Below are positions 18,801 through 26,354 of a stretch of DNA of 64,000 nt, one piece after another. A model generated the notes under the pieces. That model saw only the letters and a program-made list of their open reading frames with translations. It ran no database searches and was not told the origin of the DNA. The stretch comes from Streptomyces sp. CC0208. GTDB lineage: Bacteria > Actinomycetota > Actinomycetes > Streptomycetales > Streptomycetaceae. How positions within the stretch are numbered: position 1 is the first letter of the stretch; every line of letters starts with the position of its first letter. The DNA lies in assembly GCF_003443735.1 (NCBI RefSeq), contig NZ_CP031969.1, forward strand, positions 4,588,001 through 4,652,000, written 5' to 3'. Both the position numbers and the translations under genes were made by a program.

Positions 18801-20369
18801 GATCCCGCGCACGATCGGCTCGTGCACCGGGTCTCCCCCGGCGTACGGCCCGCGCACCTCGATCCGCACGCTCTCGCCGCGCAGCGCGGCCGCGACCACG
18901 ACCGTGTTGTCCATGTAACCGCCCGCGGACACGGGAGAGTTCCCGGTCGCGTCGACCCCGGCCACGTCCGCGATGAGGTGCGCGAGCGCGGTCGCGAGGC
19001 GCTGGGCGTCGACCTCGGCCTCGATGGGCGGGGCGTGCACGGCGAACTGGACGCGCCCCGGCCCGATGAGCTCGACCGCGCCGTCCACGCCGGCGGCGAC
19101 GACCGCGTCGAGCATGACGTTCGTACGGACGATGTCGTCGGCGCCCGCGTCGAGGCGCTGGTAGCCGAGGACGTTGTCGATGAGGTTGGTGATGCGGGAG
19201 TAGCCGGCCGAGAGGTGGTGCAGGACCTGGTTGGCCTCGGGCCAGAGCTGTCCGGCGTCGTCGGCGGCGAGCGCGGACAGTTCGCGGCGCAGTTCGTCGA
19301 GGGGCCCGCGCAGCGAGCGCCCGAGCAGCGTCAGCAGCTGGTCGTGCCGGCCGGCGAGGGCCTCGTAGCGGTCCTTCTCACGCTCCCCGAGCGCGGCGTA
19401 CCGCTCCTCGCCGGCGGCGAGTTCCTCGTCGTGCCGCTCCTGGAGCTCCTCCAGCTCGGTGATGTGCTTCTGGCGCAGCGCGGTGAGTTCGGAGGCGTGC
19501 TCCTCCTCGAGCCGGTCCAGTTCCTCCGCGTGGGCCTTCTCGGCGGTGGACTTCTCGTCGGCGAGCGCGTCGTAGGGCCGCCGGTCGGTGAAGGTGAGGA
19601 CGGCGCCGACGAGCTGGTCGCCGTCGCGCACGGGCGCGGTCGTCAGGTCGACCGGGACCTTCTCGCCCTTCTTGGACCACAGCACCTGCCCGCGCACCCG
19701 GTGCTTGCGCCCGGAGCGCAGGGTGTCGGCGAGCGGGGACTCCTCGTACGCGAAGGGGGTGCCGTCGGCGCGGGAGTGCAGGATGAGGTCGTGGAGCTCG
19801 CGGCCGCCGAGGTCGCTGGCCCGGTAACCCAGTATCTGAGCGGCGGCCGGGTTGACGAGCACGATCCGCCCGTCGGTGTCGGTGCCCACGACACCCTCGG
19901 ACGCGGCCCGCAGGATCATCTCGGTCTGCCGCTGCGAACGGGCCAGCTCGGCCTCGGTGTCGACGGTCCCCGTCAGATCCCGTACGACGAGCATGAGCAG
20001 CTCGTCACTGCTGTAGCCGTAACCGTCGTAGGCCTGCTGGCCGTTCTCCAGGTTGGCGCTGGTGACCTCGACGGGAAACTCACTGCCGTCGGTCCGCCGC
20101 GCCATCATCCGGGCCGGCTTGGTCCGCCCGCGCGGGTCCATGTGATCGGGCCGACGCATGGAGCCCGGGATGAGCCGAGAGTCGAACTGCGGCAGCAGAT
20201 CGAGCAGGCCCCGCCCCACGAGAGCCGTCCCCGGCGCCTCGAACGCCTCCAGGGCGATGGTGTTGGCGTTGACGACGGTCCCATTGGCGTTGACCAGCAC
20301 CAACGCGTCGGGAAGCGCGTCGAGTATGGCTGCGAGGCGAGCAGCGCCTCGGGATGGCCTGCTGCTCAC
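15825..20369 (-). CDS. PAS-domain hybrid sensor with degenerate histidine kinase core and receiver-like domains
   Basis: The protein (1514 residues) starts at GTG 20369 behind GGGAGGAAGCG. Domains in order: PAS about 10-130, PAS about 145-265, coiled coil about 270-345, a kinase-like region about 345-550, a disordered Pro/Gln/Gly/Ala linker of about 700 residues, and two receiver-like domains about 1285-1380 and 1390-1510. The phospho-acceptor segment reads GRSLRGPLDEL where SHELRTPL is usual, so the His is missing, and the N-box Asn is not visible. The last receiver keeps its acidic pair (LLIEEH) and phospho-Asp (VVMDL) but has Glu instead of the conserved Lys. No catalytic phosphotransfer is expected from its own kinase core. 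Location is cytoplasmic, without membrane segments. Confidence 0.8.
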   Translation of the reverse strand: MSSRPSRGAARLAAILDALPDALVLVNANGTVVNANTIALEAFEAPGTALVGRGLLDLLPQFDSRLIPGSMRRPDHMDPRGRTKPARMMARRTDGSEFPVEVTSANLENGQQAYDGYGYSSDELLMLVVRDLTGTVDTEAELARSQRQTEMILRAASEGVVGTDTDGRIVLVNPAAAQILGYRASDLGGRELHDLILHSRADGTPFAYEESPLADTLRSGRKHRVRGQVLWSKKGEKVPVDLTTAPVRDGDQLVGAVLTFTDRRPYDALADEKSTAEKAHAEELDRLEEEHASELTALRQKHITELEELQERHDEELAAGEERYAALGEREKDRYEALAGRHDQLLTLLGRSLRGPLDELRRELSALAADDAGQLWPEANQVLHHLSAGYSRITNLIDNVLGYQRLDAGADDIVRTNVMLDAVVAAGVDGAVELIGPGRVQFAVHAPPIEAEVDAQRLATALAHLIADVAGVDATGNSPVSAGGYMDNTVVVAAALRGESVRIEVRGPYAGGDPVHEPIVRGIVRAHGGVLQTHEVPGMSGSAYVLEVPIGGGAGAVAVPGPAALEAAPQEGAPGETAPAEGGGRRRARRSSTDSFLDADVPSGTDESVPPTGRRRRRAAAEQEQAVSVPAQASGDDGDGSGGTGRRRGRPAEGAEAAEAGVAEGAVVMASEHGAGSAAVGTGLGGTVPPQGVPVPAGGRARHDGGEQHALPAALPAGGSAEAGRPQGQLEIAGQGPSGEGTPQQDGRRRRALAAASERAAAQEAAPRSVFALPPADADRPADGTAPAGLAQAPAPGQVPGLGQGQGQGQGPAAVPRQIPGQAQGQVAGQGHLPGQVPVPGQVPVPAQGHVPGQGQVPAQGQLPGQIPNQLPAPGHAQLPADAQVPGPIQAPGQVPAAPVPANGLAQPHPADVHGDEGRHDAVPHDQADDHTPPQPHPTNAPTGRRRRAVAQPAEATVGTPAQGVPAQAGQGVQAAVPDRPVPVGVPTAPAQQVPGAVPAARFPGVPVQNGTGQAGLIPQTAPAPASPLPAAPAQPVPAPGLPLPAEAPQPQAAAQVPAPGPAAPASQPWPGSHDAPGADTPVPANGAAAAVPPNQLAPQPAQVPAAGQPTPPPGTPQAAQPLPAEAAVAPAAPVDPNSTQGRAFSVRTLGQGVPFTRQAAQVQQPGTATPPPHQSSGSGRRRKLGTRPDPAAAAVPEPGTHPAAEQAVSVPAQAPQPSSAGQSRLAHATEAAGRSYAIGAPDENAAEGPEPLDGPGGAVEIPDTPRPQPMDDELPPEPLDNPRRLLVWPAPDVTTQQALSDRGYRPVIVQSREEVDAQIAAFPAALFVDPLTGPITRTALQSLRQAAVASEVPIMVTAGLGQASREAAYGADPAVLLKALAPRDSEQHPPRVLLIEEHAEIALALTATLERRGMQVARAASDADAVTLAGQLRPNLVVMDLMQVHRRRAGIVDWLRANGQLNRTPLVVYTAAVDQADLPRLASGETVLFLAERSTSAEVQARIVDLLARIGTN

Positions 20370-20540
20370 GAGACGCTTCCTCCCTGTTACCGCACCTTGC
20401 CGACCGCTCGGGCCATCTTGCCAAGGGGCCCGCGACGTGTCACGCGAGGGAGTCTAAGCGCAGCGCCTGCGCGGGGGTGCCGGATGAGAGGGAGGTCGCA
20501 CGACGAAGTGAAGTAGAACGTGTGACCGCCTCTCGGGGGG

Positions 20541-20978
20541 CTAGGTGCCCATGCTGGGCAGGAGCGGCACGAACCGGTCCCAGCGGGCGGTCTCACACCC
20601 GTTGCTCCGGTCGAACCGGGCATCCACGGGGCGCCCGGCCCAGGTGCCCGTGACATGGGCGGTGGCGGGACCGCCGTAGAGCATCGTGCAGACGCTGCCC
20701 TCGGGGACCGGGGCGAAGGTGTCGCGCCCCCAGCGGGTCATCCGGTCCAGACCGGCGCACGAGCCCGCGGGATCGGGGTGGGTACCGCGCGCGGGATGAC
20801 AGTCGACCTCGTAGATCCTTTCGGCCCGGTCGGCGCCGCTGCCGGTGTCCCGGACGGTGACGGTGAGGTGGTCGCCGGTCTCGGTGTACGCCGACGCGGG
20901 GACGGGCGCCAGGGCGGCGAGGAACAGGGGGAGAGGGCTCAGCCGGGCGAGCCGGCCGGTCCGGGTGACGTATGACAT
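20541..20978 (-). CDS. secreted subtilisin-inhibitor-like protein (SSI family)
   Basis: The protein (145 residues) has a signal peptide (RLSPLPLFLAALAPVPASAY) and then an SSI-like fold: DHLTVTVRDTGSG, paired Cys residues (VDCHPARGTHPDPAGSCAGL), the reactive-site region VCTMLYGGPATAHVTGTW, and a last Cys in NGCETARWD. SSI proteins are extracellular dimeric inhibitors of serine proteases. The P1 position would be Met or Thr rather than a clear Lys/Met, so specificity is uncertain. Spacing of the four Cys agrees with the family. The PAS gene follows downstream on the same strand. Confidence 0.75.
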   Translation of the reverse strand: MSYVTRTGRLARLSPLPLFLAALAPVPASAYTETGDHLTVTVRDTGSGADRAERIYEVDCHPARGTHPDPAGSCAGLDRMTRWGRDTFAPVPEGSVCTMLYGGPATAHVTGTWAGRPVDARFDRSNGCETARWDRFVPLLPSMGT

Positions 20979-21132
20979 GCCCTGACTAACGGCGAACGCG
21001 TCCGTACGTTGCGCGGAAGCACTTTGCCCTGCGCCCCACCCGCCTAGTACCGTGGGAGCCGATTGGTGGCGCGACCTTCGGCTGTGTCATCATCTGCACG
21101 CACCACTCGCGCTCGCGCGGGCGGCTGTGCTG

Positions 21133-21222
21133 GAGGCGTCGCCTAGTCCGGTCTATGGCGCCGCACTGCTAATGCGGTTTGGGACTTAAATCCCATCGAG
21201 GGTTCAAATCCCTCCGCCTCCG
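21133..21222 (+). tRNA. tRNA-Ser(GCT)
   Basis: GGAGGCG pairs with CGCCTCC, the anticodon arm CCGCA-CTGCTAA-TGCGG gives anticodon GCT (21169-21171), there is a long variable arm, and the T loop reads GGTTCAAATC. CCA is not encoded. Confidence 0.97.
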
Positions 21223-21234
21223 CGCAAGATCACC

Positions 21235-21263
21235 GAAGCCCCGGTCCAAGCGACCGGGGCTTC
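21235..21263 (+). terminator. terminator after tRNA-Ser(GCT)
   Basis: A perfect 12-bp stem, GAAGCCCCGGTC / GACCGGGGCTTC, with a 5-base loop lies 12 bp after the tRNA. Confidence 0.85.
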
Positions 21264-21335
21264 GTCGTTCCCGGGTAGTTCTCGATCTCGCTCAGATGTA
21301 CGTTTCCGCAGGTCACAACGGGTATGGCAAACGGA

Positions 21336-21365
21336 TTTCACATGCGAGCGGCAGTCATGTAATGT
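21336..21365 (+). promoter_or_regulatory. candidate promoter of tRNA-Arg(ACG)
   Basis: TTTCAC and TAATGT are 18 bp apart. The -10 box ends 57 bp before the mature tRNA, in a locally AT-rich stretch. Confidence 0.45.
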
Positions 21366-21422
21366 TCTTCCTGTCGCCGCGAGCGGCCCGGAAGGGCAAG
21401 AAACGGCGAGAAAACAGAACAA

Positions 21423-21495
21423 GCACTCGTAGCTTAACGGATAGAGCATCTGACTACGGATCAGAAGGTTGCAGGTTCGAATCCTGCCGAGTGCA
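21423..21495 (+). tRNA. tRNA-Arg(ACG), integration target
   Basis: GCACTCG pairs with CGAGTGC, the anticodon arm TCTGA-CTACGGA-TCAGA gives anticodon ACG, and the T loop is GGTTCGAATCC. From the anticodon loop on, the sequence belongs to a 44-bp direct repeat whose second copy is at 29897-29940. The 3' half of the working gene was therefore probably supplied by the integrated element. Confidence 0.97.
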
Positions 21496-21497
21496 CA
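21454..21497 (+). repeat. attL: 44-bp direct repeat inside tRNA-Arg
   Basis: The 44 bp from the first base of the anticodon loop to two bases past the tRNA end are identical to 29897-29940. A perfect repeat of this length at a tRNA 3' half is the mark of tyrosine-recombinase integration. Confidence 0.95.
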
Positions 21498-21502
21498 GCA
21501 GA

Positions 21503-21538
21503 CCAGAGGCCCTGTGGAGAGATCCACAGGGCCTCTGG
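21503..21538. terminator. 16-bp perfect hairpin just inside attL
   Basis: CCAGAGGCCCTGTGGA pairs completely with its complement across a GAGA loop. It can terminate tRNA-Arg transcription from the left and integrase transcription from the right, replacing the original tRNA terminator now beyond attR. Confidence 0.8.
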
Positions 21539-21547
21539 CTTATGCGT

Positions 21548-21568
21548 TGACGGCAGTCATTGACGGCG
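21548..21568 (+). other. TGACGGC direct repeats near attL (possible integrase arm sites)
   Basis: TGACGGCA at 21548 and TGACGGCG at 21561 are 13 bp apart. Near the other end TGACGGCA occurs at 29791 and 29803, with CGACGGCA at 29812. Repeats of one short motif inside both ends are what arm-type integrase binding sites look like; this is inferred. Confidence 0.4.
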
Positions 21569-21586
21569 ACCGTCTTTCGAGGTCGA

Positions 21587-22030
21587 TCAGACGGCCACCA
21601 GGACCCCGGCCGCGCCGTCGTCATCTTCCCCGTCGTTGCCGTCACTCCTCAGGGCATCCCCGACGCGATCGGACGCGGAGCGCTGCGCGTCGAGCCGGAC
21701 GAAGGTGTAGATGTCCATGGTCACTCGGATCGAGCTGGGGCCGAGGACTTCCATGATCATGCGAGCGTCGGCGCCCTGCTCGTGGAGGAGCGACGCGCAG
21801 GTGTGGCGCAGGTCGTGAAAGCGGACCTTGCGGATGCCGGCCCGTATGGACAGCGTCTCGAAGGAGCGGTTCAGGTTGCGCGGCTCGATCGGGGTGCCGT
21901 TCTTCGTCGTGAAGACCAGACCGTGTCCCGTCCCCTTCCAGTTGTCGCCCGCGCTCTTCCGATCGGCGACCTGCTGGGCGCGCTGAGCACGGAGCGCCGT
22001 CACGCACTCGGACGACAGCCAGGGCAGGAA
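21587..22030 (-). pseudogene. truncated tyrosine site-specific recombinase (phage-type integrase)
   Basis: Similarity starts near SSECVTALRAQRAQQVADR and runs to the C-terminus. It contains GLVFTTKNGTPIEPRNLNR, the box-II stretch RFHDLRHTCASLLHEQG with His and Arg, and the catalytic-type Tyr in DIYTF. The N-terminal DNA-binding domain and the first catalytic Arg are absent; the upstream part of the open frame looks unrelated. The conserved LGHSS motif reads LGPSS, so a further catalytic His is lost (CAC to CCC by inference). It sits with its 3' end toward attL as expected. The element can probably not excise by itself. Confidence 0.85.
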
Positions 22031-22449
22031 GCGGCTCGCCCAGCCCGAGGACCAGGTCGAGCCCGAGCAGGCACGACCCCGCCGCCCTGATGACCCTCGT
22101 TTCGAAATCTGGAAACGTGGCTGATGCCGGAACGGGGTCGCTGGAGACATACGTGACGGGTGCTTGTTCGGCGGACTCGCCACCGTGGCTGACTTCCGGT
22201 GGGCCAGGTCAGAACTGTGCGCCCAATGACCGTCGTTCATTCGCCCTCCTCCCCAACGCAACGCCAGCTGAAAGGGGTTGCAGCCGCACCCGAATCCGAG
22301 CACGCCGACTGCCCCGGTACCGTCGGCACCGGGGTCCTGATCAGGGCTTCCATGACCGGACCGCCCGGAATGCTGTCCAGGCTGAGGGTGATCCGGTCTC
22401 TTGTTGTCGGTCACCCGCGCGAGCAGGCTCGGCGAAACGGGCCGTGGGA

Positions 22450-23286
22450 TCAGCTCAGGGCTTTACCCACCTCGTAGATCGTTGGCCGATCTTCGGGAGC
22501 TTGGCTGAGCATCGCGTCGACCAGGTCGCCCAGCTCACCGGGCGCCTTCACAGGACGGCGCCTTCCGTTCGCCACTGCTTTTCTCTGGACGGCGCGCGGA
22601 GCGTCGTCCGGGTACTCGACCGCTCGCCACCCGGTGGCTGAGATCAGGAGGGACGCCCCGAGGGCGTAAATGTCGGCCTCCTGCGTCGGCTCGGCTTCTC
22701 CGATGTCGAGCACGCTGCGAGCGATCTCTGGTGCCTCGTAGTGGACGAGGCAGCCGCGGAACGGGAAGTCGTAACTCTCAGGTACCTGCCCGCCGCGAGC
22801 TAGCGCGAGGTCGATGAGATGGGTTCGTACCGGCCCGATGATGAAGTGGGCAGGCTGCACGTCGCCGTGTGCCCAGCCCCGTACATGGAGTTCTGCCAGC
22901 GCTTCGACGCAGCCCAGTGCCACGCTGTAGTGCGGCGCGATGGATGAGCCCCGCCTGCGGCAGGGCTCCCAGATCCGGTACAGGTCTGGCCCCTCGTGCC
23001 ACGGCTGGAAGTTCCAGGTTCCGCGCTCCCACTCGCCGTACGCGACCTCACCCGAGCCGATACGGTGCAGCACAGCGCCTTCGCGTGCGGGCGCAAGCGC
23101 GGTCCAGGGTTGGGCCGGCCACTCCCCAGTGGCCTCGATCGGATAGCCGAGTTTCACGGCGTGGTGACCACGTGGGCCGGCCACTTCCCAGACCGTGGAG
23201 CCCCTACGGCTCAGGATCAGCCGCTGTTCCGTGGGCATGAGCGCGTCGAGCACTACAATCGGCATTTCAGGGGTTGAGTCGGACAA
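22450..23286 (-). CDS. degenerate Ser/Thr protein kinase-like protein
   Basis: A kinase fold is visible: a beta-strand with the ATP-site Lys (HHAVKLGY), the catalytic loop WAHGDVQPAHFIIG and a following LIDLALARG in place of DFG, then HYEAPEIA (APE motif) and ADIYALGASLL. The catalytic Asp in HGD is present, but the metal-binding Asn is His and DFG is DLA, so activity is uncertain. TTG 23286 follows AGGAGAGAGAGGACG and is my choice; ATG 23265 is an alternative. It is the last of a minus-strand gene run in the island. The partner or substrate is unknown, and a role in a defence or regulatory pair is speculative. Confidence 0.65.
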   Translation of the reverse strand: MSDSTPEMPIVVLDALMPTEQRLILSRRGSTVWEVAGPRGHHAVKLGYPIEATGEWPAQPWTALAPAREGAVLHRIGSGEVAYGEWERGTWNFQPWHEGPDLYRIWEPCRRRGSSIAPHYSVALGCVEALAELHVRGWAHGDVQPAHFIIGPVRTHLIDLALARGGQVPESYDFPFRGCLVHYEAPEIARSVLDIGEAEPTQEADIYALGASLLISATGWRAVEYPDDAPRAVQRKAVANGRRRPVKAPGELGDLVDAMLSQAPEDRPTIYEVGKALS

Positions 23287-23356
23287 CGTCCTCTCTCTCC
23301 TTCCGGCAACGCGGTCGACCACCAACCCGGGCCGACCGCACCTCTGTTGTCGGGTG

Positions 23357-23800
23357 CTACGCGTCACCGTAGGGACGGCCGCAGTCCGAGTCGCACTGTG
23401 CGAGGTTCGTGCCGTCGACGGTCCACAAGTCGTCGAAGACCGCGAATCCGGCGGCCTTCATGGCACGGGCCGAGGCCGCGACCTTCTCCGGGTCACGGGC
23501 CCCACCGCCCGGCTTCGGGTTGTGATGCAGGAAGCGGCCCGCGTACCGCTCACACAGCTGGCCGTACTCCTTGGTGTGCAGGATGAGGGCGTGAAGGCCG
23601 AGGTCGACATCGTCCGAAGGGGCCATGGAAACGGTGGCAGTTGCCGCCGTGACCACGAAGGCCACCGCCTGGTCGGCGATCCGCTCGGCACGCTCGGCCG
23701 ACTCGCTGTGGTGGGTTACCACGAAGTGGGCCAGGCTCTCGAACAACTCCTCACCTGCGACCGCGCGACCGGTCTTGTGTACGTTCGCCGTTGCTTTCAT
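23357..23800 (-). CDS. GRDP-like conserved hypothetical protein
   Basis: ATG 23800 is preceded by GAGGAGACGGCAC. The 147-residue protein has an Ala-rich helical start and the segment VDLGLHALILHTKEYGQLCERYAGRFLHHNP, which resembles the glycine-rich-domain-protein-like (PF07173) family of actinobacteria, with a Cys-rich end (LAQCDSDCGRP). Biochemical function is unknown. It lies upstream of the kinase-like gene on the same strand with a 70-bp gap, so they may be cotranscribed. Confidence 0.6.
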   Translation of the reverse strand: MKATANVHKTGRAVAGEELFESLAHFVVTHHSESAERAERIADQAVAFVVTAATATVSMAPSDDVDLGLHALILHTKEYGQLCERYAGRFLHHNPKPGGGARDPEKVAASARAMKAAGFAVFDDLWTVDGTNLAQCDSDCGRPYGDA

Positions 23801-23947
23801 GTGCCGTCTCCTCGTGTGAAGTGGTGCAGGGCACTTACCTGCCGCCTCGATCGCCGAGTTCGAATCGGAGGTGATCGCCAGCGGGTCGGAGGCCGGCCCC
23901 GGGCGGGGACGGGGAGCCGTAAGCGGCACCCGCTCGGGGCGGCCGGT

Positions 23948-24049
23948 CTAGTACTGGCCGGTACCGAGGGCCATGCCGATCACCAAGCCGCACGAGCCGC
24001 TGATGCAGATGATGAACAGGACCCCGGCATACCGGCCGACGGCGCGCAT
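23948..24049 (-). CDS. 33-residue membrane peptide
   Basis: The start ATG overlaps the stop of the preceding gene (ATGA at 24049), so it is translationally coupled. The peptide MRAVGRYAGVLFIICISGSC continues with a second half of the same hydrophobic helix. It is probably a single-pass membrane peptide of unknown role. Confidence 0.5.
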   Translation of the reverse strand: MRAVGRYAGVLFIICISGSCGLVIGMALGTGQY

Positions 24050-24279
24050 CACAGCCCAACCCGACTGTTGCCGTTCCTCGTTGCCAGACGGGCGCTCAGT
24101 TCTTCCCGAGCGCTGAGCGCGACGACGTTGTCCGGCATGGCATCCCACTCCCTGCCCCCAGGGATTGGCCGCATCTGCACACGACCGCCGATCTCACCCA
24201 TGACGACGCCGATACGTCTGCTGGCACTGTCCTTCGCCAGTTCGCCGATGTTTGGCCTGGTCTGCTGGTTGCTCGCCAT
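24049..24279 (-). CDS. small conserved protein of Streptomyces XRE modules
   Basis: The 76-residue product (MASNQQTRPNIGELAKDSAS...) has a short SH3-like pattern, RRIGVVMGEIGGRVQMRPI, and GGREWDAMPDNV. I recognise it as a small protein often encoded opposite XRE-family regulators in Streptomyces islands, without known function. ATG 24279 is chosen; longer versions start further up at ATG 24303. It is divergent from the XRE gene and shares its 119-bp promoter region. Confidence 0.6.
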   Translation of the reverse strand: MASNQQTRPNIGELAKDSASRRIGVVMGEIGGRVQMRPIPGGREWDAMPDNVVALSAREELSARLATRNGNSRVGL

Positions 24280-24302
24280 GCACACGAGCTTCCTGCCGAC
24301 CA

Positions 24303-24344
24303 TCAGGACGTCGGAACCACCGACAACCCCCACTTCAGGACGTC
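24303..24344. promoter_or_regulatory. paired TCAGGACGTC direct repeats in the divergent XRE region
   Basis: TCAGGACGTC occurs at 24303 and 24335, 32 bp (about three turns) apart, followed by an inverted half (AACGTCCCT) near 24373. This fits an operator of the XRE regulator encoded at 24399. Confidence 0.4.
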
Positions 24345-24398
24345 CCGCGTCGGGTAGAACGTCCCTAGTGCCGTCCCCGGATGTTAGGAGAGATTGAA

Positions 24399-25142
24399 GT
24401 GGCAAACGAGAGACTACGTGCGGCCATGGCGGCCGGTGGCTGGACGTACAACGCCCTCGCGGGCAAGGTCGAAGTCGATCCCAAGTCCGTCGAACGATGG
24501 GTCAACCTGGGGCGTACGCCGCGTCGTGCCACAGCCATGTTGGCAGCAGAAACGCTAGGAGAAGACGTGCACGCTCTATGGCCATCGCTCAGGCAGGCAC
24601 GCCCCGCCCGCGCCGTCAGCCCAGAACTTGTGGCTCTCTACGACCAGCGGGCGGACATCCCCGTATCCACCTTCGTGGACCTCCTGACCCAGGCCCGCGA
24701 GCAGATCGACGTGTTGGTGTACGCCGCTGTCTTCCTGCACGAGGCGTACCCGAGACTCAACGAGCTCTTGAAGGAGCGAGCGGCCGAGGGCTGCACGGTC
24801 CGCATCGCGCTCGGCGATGCGGAGAGCTCGAACGTCCAACAGCGAGGCGAGGAGGAGAAGTTCGGCCACGGCATCCAGTCACGTTGCCGTCTCGCGCTGA
24901 TGCACTATCGCCCGCTTATCGGGACGCAGGGCATCGAGGTACGGACCCATGCCACGACGCTCTACAACTCGATTTATCGGGCCGATGACCAGGCACTGGT
25001 CAACGCTCACGTCTGGGGCGTGAACGCCTACCGGGCCCCTGTGTGGCACCTGCGCCGAAATGGGGAAGGCGGCATGTTCGAGACCTACGCTGACAGCTTC
25101 GATGCAGTGTGGGCGACCGCGAAGCCAGTACGAGAGAAGTGA
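24399..25142 (+). CDS. XRE-family HTH protein with a phospholipase-D-like C-terminal domain
   Basis: GTG 24399 follows AGGAG by 8 bp. Residues about 1-65 form a helix-turn-helix (WTYNALAGKVEVDPKSVERWVNLGR). The rest (about 85-247) has the fold pattern of a PLD-like domain (FVDLLTQAREQIDVLVYAAVFLHEAYPRL, GCTVRIALGD) but no HKD motif, so it is probably a ligand-sensing rather than a nuclease domain. It is followed after 2 bp by a NUDIX gene. In pSAM2-like elements a regulator and a Nud hydrolase together control the mobile state, and this pair may derive from such a module. Confidence 0.75.
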   Translation: MANERLRAAMAAGGWTYNALAGKVEVDPKSVERWVNLGRTPRRATAMLAAETLGEDVHALWPSLRQARPARAVSPELVALYDQRADIPVSTFVDLLTQAREQIDVLVYAAVFLHEAYPRLNELLKERAAEGCTVRIALGDAESSNVQQRGEEEKFGHGIQSRCRLALMHYRPLIGTQGIEVRTHATTLYNSIYRADDQALVNAHVWGVNAYRAPVWHLRRNGEGGMFETYADSFDAVWATAKPVREK

Positions 25143-25144
25143 TC

Positions 25145-25615
25145 ATGGCACGCACTGAGTACTACGACGACCCGGACGCTCCCAAGCCCAACAGTCTGGT
25201 CGTCGCCGCGTCCGCGGTGGTCACTGACGACGAGGGACGCGTCCTCCTACAGCGCCGACGGGACAACGACCTCTGGGCGCTGCCTGGCGGCGGTATGGAG
25301 ATGACGGACTCCCTGCCGGGCACTGCCGTCCGTGAGGTGAAGGAGGAGACGGGCCTGGACGTGGAGATCACCGGTCTCGTCGGGACGTACACCGATCCGC
25401 GCCACGTCATCGCTTACACGGATGGTGAGGTGCGTCGACAGTTCAACGTCTGCTTCACCGCGCGTGTGATCGGGGGCCAGCTCGCGATCTCGGACGAGTC
25501 CACGGAGCTGAAGTTCGTCCAGTCCGAGGAGATTGATCAACTGCCCATGCATCACACGCAGCGGCTACGAATCCGGCACTTCCTGGAGCAGCGTGAGCGG
25601 CCCTATCTGGGTTGA
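25145..25615 (+). CDS. NUDIX hydrolase of the island
   Basis: The complete Nudix box is visible: GGGMEMTDSLPGTAVREVKEETGL, matching GX5EX7REUXEEXGU. The 156-residue protein hydrolyses a nucleoside diphosphate linked to another moiety; the substrate is not predictable. ATG 25145 lies 2 bp after the XRE stop, so expression is coupled. Such hydrolases are recurrent cargo of actinomycete integrative elements. Confidence 0.85.
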   Translation: MARTEYYDDPDAPKPNSLVVAASAVVTDDEGRVLLQRRRDNDLWALPGGGMEMTDSLPGTAVREVKEETGLDVEITGLVGTYTDPRHVIAYTDGEVRRQFNVCFTARVIGGQLAISDESTELKFVQSEEIDQLPMHHTQRLRIRHFLEQRERPYLG

Positions 25616-26354
25616 TTTGACGGCGTTACACCAGGCCGACCGGTCGGGAGACGTCGCGTTGTGCGCTGCCCGGGAGTGCCAGTCGTCGTTCCTTGCTTGA
25701 CGTCAGAAAGCACAAGGCTTTCAAGCCGCGCATTTGGGGGGAGACTCGGCCGATGAACTGGGCGAACGGCTGGCCCGGGATCGTTTCGAAGCCGGTCGCT
25801 TTCACCGTGGTTCCTGCTTGTTCCCCGCTCGATATGGTGCGCTTGTGGCCCAGCAGCGATGCTGTCGCATCCGGAGCAGATTGATTGGTCGCCAGGTTGA
25901 GCCTGTACGGCTGCTCTGGAGAGGGTTGGACTCCGATGGGATCGAGCTCCGCGTTCGGCGCCGACCAATCCGCCAGCTCCAGGCGGTCGCACTGAACAGA
26001 GCCAGCGAATCGTGAAGCCCGTGCCTCAGCCGACGACAGTCAGCCGCGATGGCGGGTCCGTGGAACCATCAGGTGCGCGTGTGCCTCGATGCGCCCCCTC
26101 CGGCCAGTTACATGTTGCCTATAAGGACAGCACACTGCGTAGGCCATGCTGTACGACGCGCGCTTGGGGGGCCGCCGGCGGACGGAGGATGAGCTCTGGC
26201 GGCAGCACAGGTTCGGCATGCACCAGTTGGATACCAGCTGAAAGGCCAGAGCCAGAGAGTGGCCCTCTGGGTGTGTCAGATTGCAGTGCCATTCGAGCGG
26301 CTCTCCCCTAAGATGGTGTGTTGACAGCGCATGCGATCAAATGGGGGAAGAAGC
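25616..26354. other. about 740 bp without a convincing gene (island interior)
   Basis: Short frames exist on both strands, but none has a ribosome site, a recognisable domain or consistent codon bias. GC falls toward the right. The last about 60 bp include GGGGGAAGAAGC, the ribosome site of the NACHT gene. Some of the stretch may be degraded coding DNA. Confidence 0.5.

Noticed and set aside
16686..20516. 1276-residue plus-strand frame opposite the PAS gene
   Set aside because: It mirrors the codon bias of the minus-strand gene and has no recognisable domain.
25734..26015. Open frame in the island interior
   Set aside because: No ribosome site, no domain, mixed codon bias.
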